Positions 44,588 to 54,032 are shown, counted from the first letter of the stretch. The stretch is DNA of 64,000 bases from UBA1351 sp963677625 (GCA_963677625.2 CAXXSW010000004.1:1-64000); one strand, 5' to 3'. Program-made: numbers and translations. Notes: a model not told the origin generated them from the sequence alone.

Positions 44588-45541
44588 TTATAAAGCCAAA
44601 AAGGCAATTAAACTCATGATAATGGTAATGGTTGTAAAATATACCACCACCCGCGTCTCTGACATCCCTTTGAGTTCAAAGTGATGGTGAATAGGTGCCA
44701 TCTTAAATGCACGTTTTCCGGTTTTCTTGAAATAGCCCACCTGGATCATAACTGATAGGGTTTCTACAAGATAGATAAGACCAAACAAAATTATAAAAAT
44801 CGGTGTCTTGGTTACGACTGCCTGGCCTGCAACAAAACCTCCCAAGGCAAGAGAGCCAGTGTCCCCCATAAATACTTTGGCCGGATAGGTATTAAGCATT
44901 AGAAACCCTAAAAGACTTCCAAGTACTATAGCTGCATAAAGTCCGCCTGTATAATTATAGACAATAGATATCATGACAAAAAAGAAGGCTACAACACTGG
45001 TAACGCTAGCTGCTAAGCCATCCAACCCATCAGTTAGGTTCACTCCATTAACAGTTCCTAAGATCACTAAGAACATAAAAGGAATATATATATAAGCAAG
45101 ATCAATCCTTGCTCCATAGGTAAAAGGAATAATTATATCTGTACCAAGTTCTTTAACTACAACCATATAGATTAAAAAACCTAAGGTAACAAGAGACTGA
45201 AGACCTAATTTTTGATAAGCTTTCAAGCCTTCAGACTGTTTTTTTACAACCTTGAGATAATCATCAAGAAAGCCAACACTAGCAAACCCTAAAGTGACAA
45301 AAAGAGTTGGAAAAGCCGTCTTGTCATTAACACCAAAAATCAAAGTAGAAAGTACAATTCCACTAATAAAAATAAGTCCACCCATTGTCGGGGTCCCTTG
45401 CTTCTTGAGATGACTTTCTGGCCCATCATCTCTGACATACTGACCAAACTTAAGTTTAGCAAGTACCGGGAGTATCCGAGGACCTAACATGGCTGATATG
45501 AGAAAGCCAACTATTATCGCTAGAATTAATTGATTAACCAT
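44588..45541 (-). CDS. mraY: Phospho-N-acetylmuramoyl-pentapeptide transferase MraY
   Basis: A 317-residue polytopic enzyme that makes lipid I. Active-site segments: FLDDYLKV, VNGVNLTDGLDGLAA, MGDTGSLALGG and APIHHHFELKG. It lies between murE and ftsW without murF or murD in between. Confidence 0.97.
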   Translation of the reverse strand: MVNQLILAIIVGFLISAMLGPRILPVLAKLKFGQYVRDDGPESHLKKQGTPTMGGLIFISGIVLSTLIFGVNDKTAFPTLFVTLGFASVGFLDDYLKVVKKQSEGLKAYQKLGLQSLVTLGFLIYMVVVKELGTDIIIPFTYGARIDLAYIYIPFMFLVILGTVNGVNLTDGLDGLAASVTSVVAFFFVMISIVYNYTGGLYAAIVLGSLLGFLMLNTYPAKVFMGDTGSLALGGFVAGQAVVTKTPIFIILFGLIYLVETLSVMIQVGYFKKTGKRAFKMAPIHHHFELKGMSETRVVVYFTTITIIMSLIAFLAL

Positions 45542-45543
45542 AT

Positions 45544-47007
45544 CTACTCTCCTTTATAGAAATCACTGACAATTTCTGCATCATCAAAATGATGTTTTAT
45601 CTTTCCTATAATCTGATAATCTTCATGACCTTTTCCCGCTATGAGAACTAGGTCCCCCTTCTTAGCCATGGCAAGCCCTGTCTCAATACCTTCTTTACGA
45701 TCAACTAACTTTCTATACTGACAGTCTGTTTTTTTCATGCCTTCTTCAATTTCATCCAAGATGACAAAAGGGTCTTCAGTTCTTGGATTATCAGAAGTGA
45801 TAATACAATAGTCAGAATACTTACCGGCTATTTCCCCCATAATCGGGCGTTTAGACTTGTCTCTGTCGCCTCCACAACCAAAGACGGTAATGATATTACC
45901 CGTTTTAAAAGAATTCATCGTCTTAAGAACATTTAGCAAGCCATCTGGGGCATGTGCGTAATCTATAATAGCTGTATAACCCTTTGGACTTTCCATCGCC
46001 TGAAAACGGCCTTTAACTTGACTGACTTCTCCAAGGGCTGTAACAATCTTATCCATGGTTATATTCAGCTGTAAAAGAGCTCCAATAGCACACATTCCGT
46101 TATAAACAGTAAACTCTCCAGGTGTTTCCATACTGACATGATAATCCTTACTCTCATAACGGAGATCAAATTCTACACCAGCAAGTTTATTTACAATATT
46201 ATGGGCATAAAGACTGGCTGTTTCATCCCTAGTACTTAAAGTTATATACTTGGGGCAACTGCCTTTTTCCATCATATACATACCCGCCTCATCATCTATG
46301 TTAATCACACCGACCTGACACATAGTGAACAGCTTTGCTTTAGCTTCCATATAATTTTCCATGGTCTTATGGTAATCCAAATGATCTAGGGTTAAATTAG
46401 TAAAAATACCCACATCAAAATGACTATATTCCACCCGGTATAAATCAAGAGCATGGGATGAGACCTCCATAACAACATCGTTAACATCAGCATCCGCCAT
46501 CTGACTAAACAACTTTTGTACCTCTATAGATTCAGGTGTTGTCCTACTTGCTTCTACCGTTTTACTATGAATTTTATTTGAGATAGTACCGATAAGACCG
46601 GTTTTTCTCTTGTAATATTCTAATACATTATTAATTAGAAAAACGGTAGATGTTTTACCATTAGTACCTGTTACACCTACAAGCTTAAACTGTTTAGATG
46701 GATGATTATAAAATCTAGCAGCCATTTTTGCCATGACTCTTCTACCATTTTCCACTTCAATAACCGTAATGTCTTTGGGAATTTCACCTGGAAAACTTGC
46801 TCTATCTTCCAACACAATAGCTGAAGCTCCATTCTGAAGACTTTGACCAACATAGACATGACCATCTTGTTCAAAACCTTTATATGCTATAAATACATAG
46901 CCATTTTCAATCCGTCTTGAGTCATTTTCAATTCCGGCCACATTAACATCCTGACTTCCTTGTATTACTTTTATTTCTTCACCCTGTAATAGTCCACTTA
47001 ATTTCAT
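45544..47007 (-). CDS. murE: UDP-MurNAc-L-Ala-D-Glu:meso-diaminopimelate ligase MurE
   Basis: A 487-residue Mur ligase. ATP site GVTGTNGKTSTVFLINN, carbamylated-Lys region, and the DNPR motif (TSDNPRTEDP) that selects meso-diaminopimelate over lysine. This tells that the organism has DAP-type peptidoglycan. Two bases separate it from mraY. Confidence 0.96.
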   Translation of the reverse strand: MKLSGLLQGEEIKVIQGSQDVNVAGIENDSRRIENGYVFIAYKGFEQDGHVYVGQSLQNGASAIVLEDRASFPGEIPKDITVIEVENGRRVMAKMAARFYNHPSKQFKLVGVTGTNGKTSTVFLINNVLEYYKRKTGLIGTISNKIHSKTVEASRTTPESIEVQKLFSQMADADVNDVVMEVSSHALDLYRVEYSHFDVGIFTNLTLDHLDYHKTMENYMEAKAKLFTMCQVGVINIDDEAGMYMMEKGSCPKYITLSTRDETASLYAHNIVNKLAGVEFDLRYESKDYHVSMETPGEFTVYNGMCAIGALLQLNITMDKIVTALGEVSQVKGRFQAMESPKGYTAIIDYAHAPDGLLNVLKTMNSFKTGNIITVFGCGGDRDKSKRPIMGEIAGKYSDYCIITSDNPRTEDPFVILDEIEEGMKKTDCQYRKLVDRKEGIETGLAMAKKGDLVLIAGKGHEDYQIIGKIKHHFDDAEIVSDFYKGE

Positions 47008-47059
47008 CGATTTCCTCCAAGCTATTCCCTATTTATTCTATTTTGTACGATGAGTCAAT

Positions 47060-48970
47060 CTATCCCTCAGTATCAGACTCATTTGATGTTTCTTCCTGGT
47101 CATCCTCTGATTCATCTGGTTGACTTCCACCAGTCTCTATATTATATCCTTCTGTATCAAAATCTTCATTTTGGTCTGGATCCTGTCCATCTTCCGCCTT
47201 AAATATATGAAGATAGGGCATGGTATCTTCCATAACATCAACAAAAACACCTGCTGCAAATCTAGATGTAAATCTGGACTCATTAGATCTAAGAACTGGT
47301 TCATCTACAACCACAAGAGTTATAATTTGAGGATTCTCAACTGGTGCGAAACCAATAAAAGAAACAACATAAGACTTGTCATCCCTATCTTTTTTTTCGG
47401 CAGTACCGGTTTTACCACCAATCTCATAACCCGCAATCTTAGCCTTTGCACCTGTTCCTTCATCTACAACGCTTTGAAGCGCCATTTTAGTCATATCAGA
47501 TACTTCTTTACTGATAACCTGTCTTTGTTTATGAATATTATCTGAGATAATAAGTTGGTCATCCGTATATATTTTTCGCATCAAATGAGCTTCATACAAG
47601 TTACCACCATTGATAATGGCAGAAAAACCAGTAATCAGTTGTAAAGGTGAAATATCCAAGGTCTGTCCAAAGGATTCCGTAGCCAGCTCAACAGGATTTA
47701 ATTTGTTGAGCGGATGAAGGTTATTTCTCAAAGACTTATCTTCTGCAAGTTCAATCCCTGTAACAGAACCAAACCCAAAAGCAGACCGATAACTGTCATA
47801 GACTTCTCTTCCAAGGGCTTTCCCTAACTCAATAAATACCATATTACATGAATTTTCCAGCCCTTCTTGAAGAGTTTGTTCACCATGAACTTTCCAACAT
47901 CCAATCTTAGTATCCGCTACCACTGTGCTTCCGTAGCAGGTATAAGTCTGATTCAAATCCACTTTATTCTCTTCCAAAATCGTAGCATAGATGAAAGGCT
48001 TATATGTGGAACCTGGCTCATAGGCAAAAGACACACAGTCATTACTCCATAACTCAAATAACTTATTCAGCTTATCCTGATCTGACATATTCTCATAGGT
48101 TTCATCATCCACATAAGATATGACATCATATGGATTATCAAGGCTATATTCTTCCGAACTGCCCATACCTAAAATCTCACCATTTCTTGGGTCCATAACA
48201 ATAACATGGACCGCTTTTGCATCATCAACTTCATAAAAATTATCTATAGCATCATTTATATATTTCTGTACAGTAAAATCCAAAGTCAATTCTACATTGG
48301 CACCATCGACAGCTTGGACTTCTTGAACTTCCAGCATATTGTCCTCATCCAATGCACCGTATATACGACCTGATTCTCCTATTAGATAATCATTGAAACT
48401 TGCTTCTATACCGTACCTACCTTCATTATCATCATTAACAAAACCAATAATAGTTGAAGCCAGCTCAGGATATGGATATACTCTTTCATATCCTTCTACA
48501 TAGAAAAGTCCCTTGACCCTATAATTATCAATATCACTTTTCGCCTGCTTAAAGTCAGAATATGAGTAGGTTCCACCTATCTCTTCATAATTGCTCATGG
48601 CACGATCTTTGAGTATACCCCACAATTCATCTGGATCTAAACCAAAGTTTTCTTCCAAATAAGATATCGTCTCCACTTGTGTCTCTTCAGACAAAGTAGT
48701 GAGTAGTTTTGCATCAAAGATCATAGTATAAGTCGTAATTGAGTCCGCTAATACTATACCGTTCCTATCTGTAATAACACCTCGTCGGTCATTCAAGTCA
48801 ACACTAGACTCTCTTAGGGTTGCATTGCGAAGAACTGCCAAATCATAGTTTTTACCTTCTACCATAACAATATAGGTAAGATTACCAATCAAGTAGAGAA
48901 ACCCACATATAAAAACAATGAAAAGGAGCTGTGCCTTCCTTTTCATTACTTTTTCACTTCGTATAATCAT
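47060..48970 (-). CDS. ftsI: Class B penicillin-binding protein, septal transpeptidase (FtsI/SpoVD type)
   Basis: About 636 residues. One N-terminal membrane helix (AQLLFIVFICGFLYLIGNLTYIV), the PBP dimer domain, and the transpeptidase domain with STYK (FAYEPGSTYKPFIYA), SCN (ENSCNMVF) and KTG (IGGKTGTAEK). The C-terminus is an acidic Ser/Glu/Asp tail with no PASTA domain, so it is closer to FtsI/PBP2B than to SpoVD. I take ATG 48970, five bases after the ftsL stop, with GGTGAT before it; another in-frame ATG is at 48946. Confidence 0.93.
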   Translation of the reverse strand: MIIRSEKVMKRKAQLLFIVFICGFLYLIGNLTYIVMVEGKNYDLAVLRNATLRESSVDLNDRRGVITDRNGIVLADSITTYTMIFDAKLLTTLSEETQVETISYLEENFGLDPDELWGILKDRAMSNYEEIGGTYSYSDFKQAKSDIDNYRVKGLFYVEGYERVYPYPELASTIIGFVNDDNEGRYGIEASFNDYLIGESGRIYGALDEDNMLEVQEVQAVDGANVELTLDFTVQKYINDAIDNFYEVDDAKAVHVIVMDPRNGEILGMGSSEEYSLDNPYDVISYVDDETYENMSDQDKLNKLFELWSNDCVSFAYEPGSTYKPFIYATILEENKVDLNQTYTCYGSTVVADTKIGCWKVHGEQTLQEGLENSCNMVFIELGKALGREVYDSYRSAFGFGSVTGIELAEDKSLRNNLHPLNKLNPVELATESFGQTLDISPLQLITGFSAIINGGNLYEAHLMRKIYTDDQLIISDNIHKQRQVISKEVSDMTKMALQSVVDEGTGAKAKIAGYEIGGKTGTAEKKDRDDKSYVVSFIGFAPVENPQIITLVVVDEPVLRSNESRFTSRFAAGVFVDVMEDTMPYLHIFKAEDGQDPDQNEDFDTEGYNIETGGSQPDESEDDQEETSNESDTEG

Positions 48971-48975
48971 AAGTA

Positions 48976-49548
48976 TCACCAACCTCTGGTAATATATCCA
49001 AGAACGCCACCAATACCTGATACAGGTTCCGTAACCTCGACAGCACCATATTTACTTGTATAGGATACCGGCTCTTTCTTGATATAATACACTTCACTTG
49101 GGCCAGGTAAACGCATAGAAAACTCGTTAACCGCAACATCATAGATATTCTCTAGCTCTACCATAGCTTTAATCTCTTCTTCTAATTCTACGTTAGCCCG
49201 TTTCATCGTCTTCAGTTCACGCTTAACAGATTCAATTTCTTCGTTTAACTCACCATATGACAACTGAGTTTTTAAAAAGAGGACTAGAACGCCTAACGTA
49301 GCAATTATAACAAATGCCAGTACGAAAGTACATAGGCGATTTATCTTTGCATAGTTAGCATCCATTCTTGGTTGCGCCCTATAGATTTCTTCTTGTGTTC
49401 TCTTCACCCTAGGTCTAACAGCTGGTGTTTCTTTAGGAAGAACATTAGGTTCTCTTAAAGGTACAGCATAATCATATGACAGAGCATTATTCCCGACAAC
49501 CTTGTTCATTGGGGTGGATCTTCTGTACTTTTTTTCTCTCTCACTCAT
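48976..49548 (-). CDS. ftsL: Cell division protein FtsL
   Basis: A 190-residue bitopic protein from ATG 49548 (GAAGGTGATCCTG upstream). A long basic cytoplasmic part (1-75) precedes one membrane helix (LCTFVLAFVIIATLGVLVLFL) and an external coiled coil (ELNEEIESVKRELKTMKRANVELEEEIKAM). Identity rests mainly on topology and position between rsmH and ftsI, since FtsL is poorly conserved. Confidence 0.85.
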   Translation of the reverse strand: MSEREKKYRRSTPMNKVVGNNALSYDYAVPLREPNVLPKETPAVRPRVKRTQEEIYRAQPRMDANYAKINRLCTFVLAFVIIATLGVLVLFLKTQLSYGELNEEIESVKRELKTMKRANVELEEEIKAMVELENIYDVAVNEFSMRLPGPSEVYYIKKEPVSYTSKYGAVEVTEPVSGIGGVLGYITRGW

Positions 49549-50491
49549 CAGGATCACCTTCTCTTATAAATATTCGTAATTTTGCACTTTTGGATCTGGA
49601 GTTAACCTCCATTTCCTCATCCCTCGGCAAAATAGGCTTTCTCGGTTTCATTTTCCCTTTTGGAACTTTACCACATACACAAATCGGAAAATCTTTCGGA
49701 CAAGTACATGGGTTTTCGTTCTCTTTAAATATATTCTTTACAATACGGTCTTCCAATGAATGAAAAGTAATGACTAAAAGCCTTCCCTCTGGCTTTAACC
49801 TATCAATCATATCCTGTAGTGTATTAGTTAATACTTCAAGCTCACGGTTAAGCTCTATTCGTATAGCCTGAAAAGTCCTTTTAGCAGGATGACCGAATTT
49901 TATCTTATTCTTAGTTGGTATACATTTGTCAATAATATCTACTAATTGCTTGGTCGTTTCAATAGGCTTCTCATTTCTCGCCTCAATAACTCTATCTGCA
50001 ATACGTCCTGCAAATCTTTCTTCACCGTATACACGAAGAATACGAATCAATTCATTTCGTGAGTATTCATTCACAATGTCTTTAGCCGTTTTAGGGTTCG
50101 TTTGGTCCATTCGCATATCTAAAGGAGCATCTTTCATATATGAAAAGCCTCTGTCCGCTGTATCCAATTGATAGGAAGATACACCAAGATCCAAAAGAAT
50201 CCCATCCACACCCTCTATTTCCAGATCATTTAGGATTTGAGAAAAGCGCTCATAATTACTATGTACCAATTTCACCTGGCAAGAGTGCCCTCTTAGTCTT
50301 TCCCTGGCAGTTTCCAAGGCATCGACATCCTGATCAATCCCAATTAACAACCCTTTTTCTGATAGTCTGGAGCAGATTTCACCTGAATGACCAGCCCCTC
50401 CTAGGGTTCCATCGACGTAGATACCTTCAGATTTAATATTTAATCCATCTATACATTCATCTAATAATACTGATATATGTTTAAAATCCAT
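49541..50491 (-). CDS. rsmH: 16S rRNA m4C1402 methyltransferase RsmH (MraW)
   Basis: A 316-residue SAM methyltransferase. SAM site YVDGTLGGAGHSGEI, DGILLDLGVSSYQLD, and RTFQAIRIELNRELE with VITFHSLEDRIVKNIFKE are RsmH hallmarks. It methylates the N4 of C1402 in 16S rRNA and is the normal second gene of the dcw cluster. Confidence 0.97.
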   Translation of the reverse strand: MDFKHISVLLDECIDGLNIKSEGIYVDGTLGGAGHSGEICSRLSEKGLLIGIDQDVDALETARERLRGHSCQVKLVHSNYERFSQILNDLEIEGVDGILLDLGVSSYQLDTADRGFSYMKDAPLDMRMDQTNPKTAKDIVNEYSRNELIRILRVYGEERFAGRIADRVIEARNEKPIETTKQLVDIIDKCIPTKNKIKFGHPAKRTFQAIRIELNRELEVLTNTLQDMIDRLKPEGRLLVITFHSLEDRIVKNIFKENENPCTCPKDFPICVCGKVPKGKMKPRKPILPRDEEMEVNSRSKSAKLRIFIREGDPDE

Positions 50492-50522
50492 TTCACCACT
50501 CCATCCTTGGTTAGGTATCTGC

Positions 50523-50972
50523 TTAGAGTTTCTCTTCTGCTTCTAGGTTGTTGTAATTCTCGTAAGCTGTCGCATAATCATCGTCACTTAGTTCTCCAAT
50601 ACCCGAATACTTGTTAAAATCCCATATTTCAACCTTGTTACCTACACCAACTACCATTACATCTTTACTTAAGCCAGCTAGGTCTCTTAGTTTTTGAGGT
50701 ATTAGAATACGTCCCTGTTTATCATAAGTCGCGTCTGCTGTATTAGCATAAATCTGTCTTCTTAACATACGAATATCAGCTGTTGTTTTCTTAGTTGCTA
50801 AAAGTCTTGAGCTAAAAATATCAAATTCTTCTTCAGACATGACATCTAAGTTACCATCAAGTCCTCTGGTAATATAGCATTCTTCACCTAATGCGGCTCT
50901 AAATTTAGAAGGCATGGTCATTCTGCCTTTTGCATCAATTGTATGCTTATTTTCACCATATACACCTTTCAA
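50523..50972 (-). CDS. mraZ: Transcriptional regulator MraZ
   Basis: A 149-residue protein with two AbrB-like halves: YGENKHTIDAKGRMTMPSKFRAALGEECYITRGLDGNL and ATYDKQGRILIPQKLRDLAGLSKDVMVVGVGNKVEIW. MraZ represses its own operon through short G-rich repeats at the promoter; such repeats lie directly upstream. Confidence 0.97.
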   Translation of the reverse strand: MKGVYGENKHTIDAKGRMTMPSKFRAALGEECYITRGLDGNLDVMSEEEFDIFSSRLLATKKTTADIRMLRRQIYANTADATYDKQGRILIPQKLRDLAGLSKDVMVVGVGNKVEIWDFNKYSGIGELSDDDYATAYENYNNLEAEEKL

Positions 50973-50990
50973 GCCACATCACCACCATAT

Positions 50991-51040
50991 TCTACACTTT
51001 TCCCCACTTATCCACACTTTTAACCACTTATCTACATTTT
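50991..51040 (-). promoter_or_regulatory. MraZ-type operator: tandem 10-bp repeats
   Basis: On the minus strand the units TGTAGATA, AGTGGTTAAA, AGTGTGGATA, AGTGGGGAAA and AGTGTAGAAT follow each other at exactly 10-bp steps, keeping GTGKN at the start of each. Known MraZ sites are three or four GTGGG-like boxes on the same helical face. The repeats begin at the -10 box and run toward the gene. Confidence 0.75.
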
Positions 51041-51064
51041 AATGGATTTTCTCTGACATTTCAA
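51036..51064 (-). promoter_or_regulatory. mraZ (dcw operon) promoter
   Basis: On the minus strand TTGAAA (51064-51059), 17 bases, TAAAAT (51041-51036). The MraZ-type repeats overlap or follow the -10. Confidence 0.7.
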
Positions 51065-51126
51065 GGAAAAATACCTATACACAAGCTTGGTTTCCTTTGC
51101 TAACCATAAGAAGTTTTCATTTCACA

Positions 51127-51182
51127 TAAAAAAAACACCATATCTAGTCGAATTTCAAATCATTCAGACTAGATATAGTGTT
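51127..51182 (-). terminator. Intrinsic terminator after lgt
   Basis: On the minus strand a 16-bp stem (arms 51182-51167 and 51149-51134, core CTATATCTAGTC / GACTAGATATGG) is followed by at least eight T. It isolates lgt from the dcw operon. Confidence 0.9.
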
Positions 51183-51258
51183 CACTCCTAGAACTCCTTT
51201 AATTATGAACTTTTTTTGAACAGATAAAATGATACTAATTACCTAGATCATTAAGAGT

Positions 51259-52137
51259 TTATTTCTCAAGAGGTAAATCCTTTTTCGAAAGGGTTCTTCT
51301 TCTATAAATAATATAGCCCATACTGACCACGACAAGGACAATCGCCAACAATTGGGATACTGGTATACCCGTGGCTCCTATAATCAACTGATCCGTTCTT
51401 AAGCCTTCAATCCATCCTCTTCCTATTCCATAGCCAAGTAAATAAAGCATGAACACCTCGCCATCAAACTTCTTGTGCTTCGTATAAAAGTGTAGGAGAA
51501 TAACCAAAACCAAGTTCCATGAAGCTTCAAATAGGAAGGTCGGTTGTACTACTAAGTAGTTACCGGCAAAACCATCTAAGGGGCCAACGTACTCGAGCAT
51601 GGATGATGGAATCTTGGCTTTTGAAGCCTTTAGAGCCATAGCAAAAAAACCATCTGACGGGCCACCAAAGGCTTCCATATTCATAAAATTACCAAAGCGG
51701 CCAATAACTTGACCTAAAGCAAGACCTGGCCCTGCAATATCAGCCATAAGCCAAAAGCTTTCTTTCTTGGTTTTTGTATAGATCAAAAGAGCTGTAAGGG
51801 CTCCAATGACTCCACCATAAATAGCAAGCCCACCTTCTCTAAAAGCAAATATTTCTAATAGATTATCCTTATATGAATCCCATGAAAATATAACATAATA
51901 AGCTCTAGCACCGATAATGGCAGCAATCAGAGCATAGATGATGAAATCTGAATACACCTCAGGATCATGTCCAAATTTTTTAGCTCTGTATCTGGCTAAA
52001 AGCAATCCAGCCATAACTCCAGAAACAATAATCAATCCGTACCAATATATGGGTAAACCAAAAAGACGAAAAGCTACAGGGTCTATATTGTTAAATTCAA
52101 TACCTATATTCGGAAATACAATATCCGGTTCTCTCAT
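51259..52137 (-). CDS. lgt: Prolipoprotein diacylglyceryl transferase Lgt
   Basis: A 292-residue membrane enzyme that adds diacylglycerol to the lipobox Cys of prolipoproteins. Signature IGRFGNFMNMEAFGGPSD and FREGGLAIYGGVIGA, with RxxHGGL-type and seven hydrophobic segments. It is a single-gene unit with its own promoter and terminator. Confidence 0.96.
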   Translation of the reverse strand: MREPDIVFPNIGIEFNNIDPVAFRLFGLPIYWYGLIIVSGVMAGLLLARYRAKKFGHDPEVYSDFIIYALIAAIIGARAYYVIFSWDSYKDNLLEIFAFREGGLAIYGGVIGALTALLIYTKTKKESFWLMADIAGPGLALGQVIGRFGNFMNMEAFGGPSDGFFAMALKASKAKIPSSMLEYVGPLDGFAGNYLVVQPTFLFEASWNLVLVILLHFYTKHKKFDGEVFMLYLLGYGIGRGWIEGLRTDQLIIGATGIPVSQLLAIVLVVVSMGYIIYRRRTLSKKDLPLEK

Positions 52138-52211
52138 AAAGCACCTCTTTCAATTATAAGCCAAGTCATGTAGTCTTGACCATTATTTATAGTGAATCTA
52201 TCACCACAAAC

Positions 52212-52240
52212 ATCATATTACGAAACCTTATAAAATGCAA
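52212..52240 (-). promoter_or_regulatory. lgt promoter
   Basis: On the minus strand TTGCAT (52240-52235), 17 bases, TATGAT (52217-52212). The insertion sequence ends 16 bases upstream of the -35, leaving the promoter intact. Confidence 0.65.
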
Positions 52241-52256
52241 GTCATCCTATAAGCAA

Positions 52257-53928
52257 GGTTGCGTTAATTTATCGTCGGAAAAAGAAAGATAGAATTATCC
52301 CTCTGTGAATTTATAAGAATTGTTCTTCGGTTAGTATAGCATACTTTTATCCGCAGATACCTCTTAGTTTTTTTGTTAGGCAATACATTCCATCGACTTT
52401 TCCTAAACTTCCTGCAACTGTATCACTATTCCAAACATCTGTATACTTTTTCTGTTTCTTTTTTATCTGTTGATCAAGTGCTCTTCTTATTTCGTCTTGT
52501 ATCTCTCGCTCTTGCTTTTCGACACGATATTTCAGCAAGTCATATATATTTCCTTTATTGGCTGAATAGGCTCTTAATTTTGCCATCTGTGACGCACCTT
52601 TTGCCGACCACCCTAACGGCCGACTGCTTAATCTACTTGCTAATATGTGACTAACTTGCCCTTCAGCGCTACATCCCATTCGTGCTAATTCATCATTGTT
52701 TGGTCTGACTATGGCATCCCAATGATTCCTTATGTACACTTTTGTTCTTCTGATTTGTTCTCTTTTCTGATCACTTTCCGCTAAAGATGTAGCTATCTCT
52801 AACACTTTATCTATGATTGTAAAATCTTCCATACTGATTCCGTCATAAACTGCTGTTCTTGCATCTGAAACTGAATCTCCTAAATGTCCAACTGCTCTCA
52901 TTATCGATTGATTCAAGTGGAATTTATCTAACACAAAACAACATTTTGAACCTAATACATCAACTCCTGCTTTGATCCAAGATGCTCCATCTCCCATGAT
53001 ATAGATGCTTTCCAAGTATTCTTCATCATAAACAGCACCTATATATTCTAGCACTTCTAACCAAATATCTTCACTCTTTTTATACACTCCACAAAAGTAA
53101 TGTTTGTTCCTTAGTATATTTCGTTTACTGTTTGGACTTTCTTTCTCTATTCCTTCAAATATACAGGCCAACCTTGGTTCTACTGTATTGGACTTCCTGC
53201 CATATTCATTTACTCTGAGGTCACCTTTTTTCTTGTTGAACTGGAGCGACACATGATCTTCATCTGCATTTATGTAGAGTGCTTTTATCTTCTTCTTTTC
53301 TTTGTTTTTAGGAATAATTACTGGTATTTCCAGTGTGTGTACATCCCTCATAATCGCTTGTTTACTAATGATGTCATCGGTTACTGTTGCATTCTCTCCA
53401 CTAATTCTATAGCTGCTATCAATAACATGTTCTAGTCCTTTAGCAACTACATCATCACTTTTCCTCATCTTCTTCGTAATGCCACATGCTTTATCTGCTA
53501 GATGTATGCACTCGCCGGTTTTCTTATCTTCAAAGTACGTTCGTTTGTATGTTATTACCCCGCACGTACTGGTAAAAGAATTTTCATCATTCGAGCGTTC
53601 AATAACGTATCTGTCTTTTCTATAACTGGATCTTCGATACACTCCATCGATCTCTTCAATCGTTTCTTTAATAATAGCCCTTTGCAACTCCTGTAGTGGT
53701 TTGTTCAGCTCTAGGACCAACTCTCCAATATCCATTTTTTCATCACTAATAAAACTTTTTACTATTTTTTCAATATTTTGTATCCCTCTGTCCATGAAGT
53801 GTTGTATACTGTTATGCATAAGAAAACACCTTTCCTGTTATGTATTATTTGTTTCTAGGCAAAACTTATAATATCACAACTTAGGTGTTTTCTTTATTTT
53901 TTCTTTTCCGACGATAACTTTACGCTAA
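52257..53928 (-). mobile_element. ISLre2-family insertion sequence, complete
   Basis: About 1672 bp. The ends carry imperfect inverted repeats: TTGCGTTAATTTATCGTCGG at the left and TAGCGTAAAGTTATCGTCGG (complement of the right end), 17 of 20 identical with further A/G-rich similarity. The flanks hold the direct repeat CTATAAGCAA (52247-52256 and 53929-53938), the 9-10 bp target duplication expected for this family. One transposase gene occupies it. The intact ends suggest a recent or still active copy. Confidence 0.9.
52347..53819 (-). CDS. ISLre2-family transposase
   Basis: A 490-residue transposase of the ISLre2/UPF0236 type. Family-like segments: CGVITYKRTYFEDKKTGECIHLADKACGI, LYINADEDHVSLQFNKKKGD with acidic residues, SIYIMGDGASWIKAGVDVLGSKCCFVLDKFHLNQSI (DGAxWI and DKFH motifs), and the C-terminal GCSAEGQVSHILASRLSSRPLGWS. 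The D-D-E-type residues look intact and the frame is unbroken. Confidence 0.9.
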   Translation of the reverse strand: MHNSIQHFMDRGIQNIEKIVKSFISDEKMDIGELVLELNKPLQELQRAIIKETIEEIDGVYRRSSYRKDRYVIERSNDENSFTSTCGVITYKRTYFEDKKTGECIHLADKACGITKKMRKSDDVVAKGLEHVIDSSYRISGENATVTDDIISKQAIMRDVHTLEIPVIIPKNKEKKKIKALYINADEDHVSLQFNKKKGDLRVNEYGRKSNTVEPRLACIFEGIEKESPNSKRNILRNKHYFCGVYKKSEDIWLEVLEYIGAVYDEEYLESIYIMGDGASWIKAGVDVLGSKCCFVLDKFHLNQSIMRAVGHLGDSVSDARTAVYDGISMEDFTIIDKVLEIATSLAESDQKREQIRRTKVYIRNHWDAIVRPNNDELARMGCSAEGQVSHILASRLSSRPLGWSAKGASQMAKLRAYSANKGNIYDLLKYRVEKQEREIQDEIRRALDQQIKKKQKKYTDVWNSDTVAGSLGKVDGMYCLTKKLRGICG

Positions 53929-54004
53929 CTATAAGCAATAGTACATGTTTAAAAAGTTTTACCTACTTATATTGCGATGACAGGACCACCGGTGACTTTA
54001 TGAG

Positions 54005-54032
54005 TTTACATTTTTCAAACATATGTTATAAT
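54005..54032 (+). promoter_or_regulatory. ychF promoter
   Basis: TTTACA (54005-54010), 16 bases, TATAAT (54027-54032) with a TGn extension. It lies 66 bases beyond the right target duplication of the IS. Confidence 0.65.

Noticed and set aside
47060..48970. Annotation as spore-specific SpoVD
   Set aside because: There is no C-terminal PASTA domain and the gene holds the ftsI position in the division cluster.
51008..51036. Replication origin suggested by DnaA-box-like sequences
   Set aside because: Only one perfect 9-mer and one near match, no dnaA/dnaN neighbours and no AT-rich unwinding region; they are better read as part of the mraZ control region.
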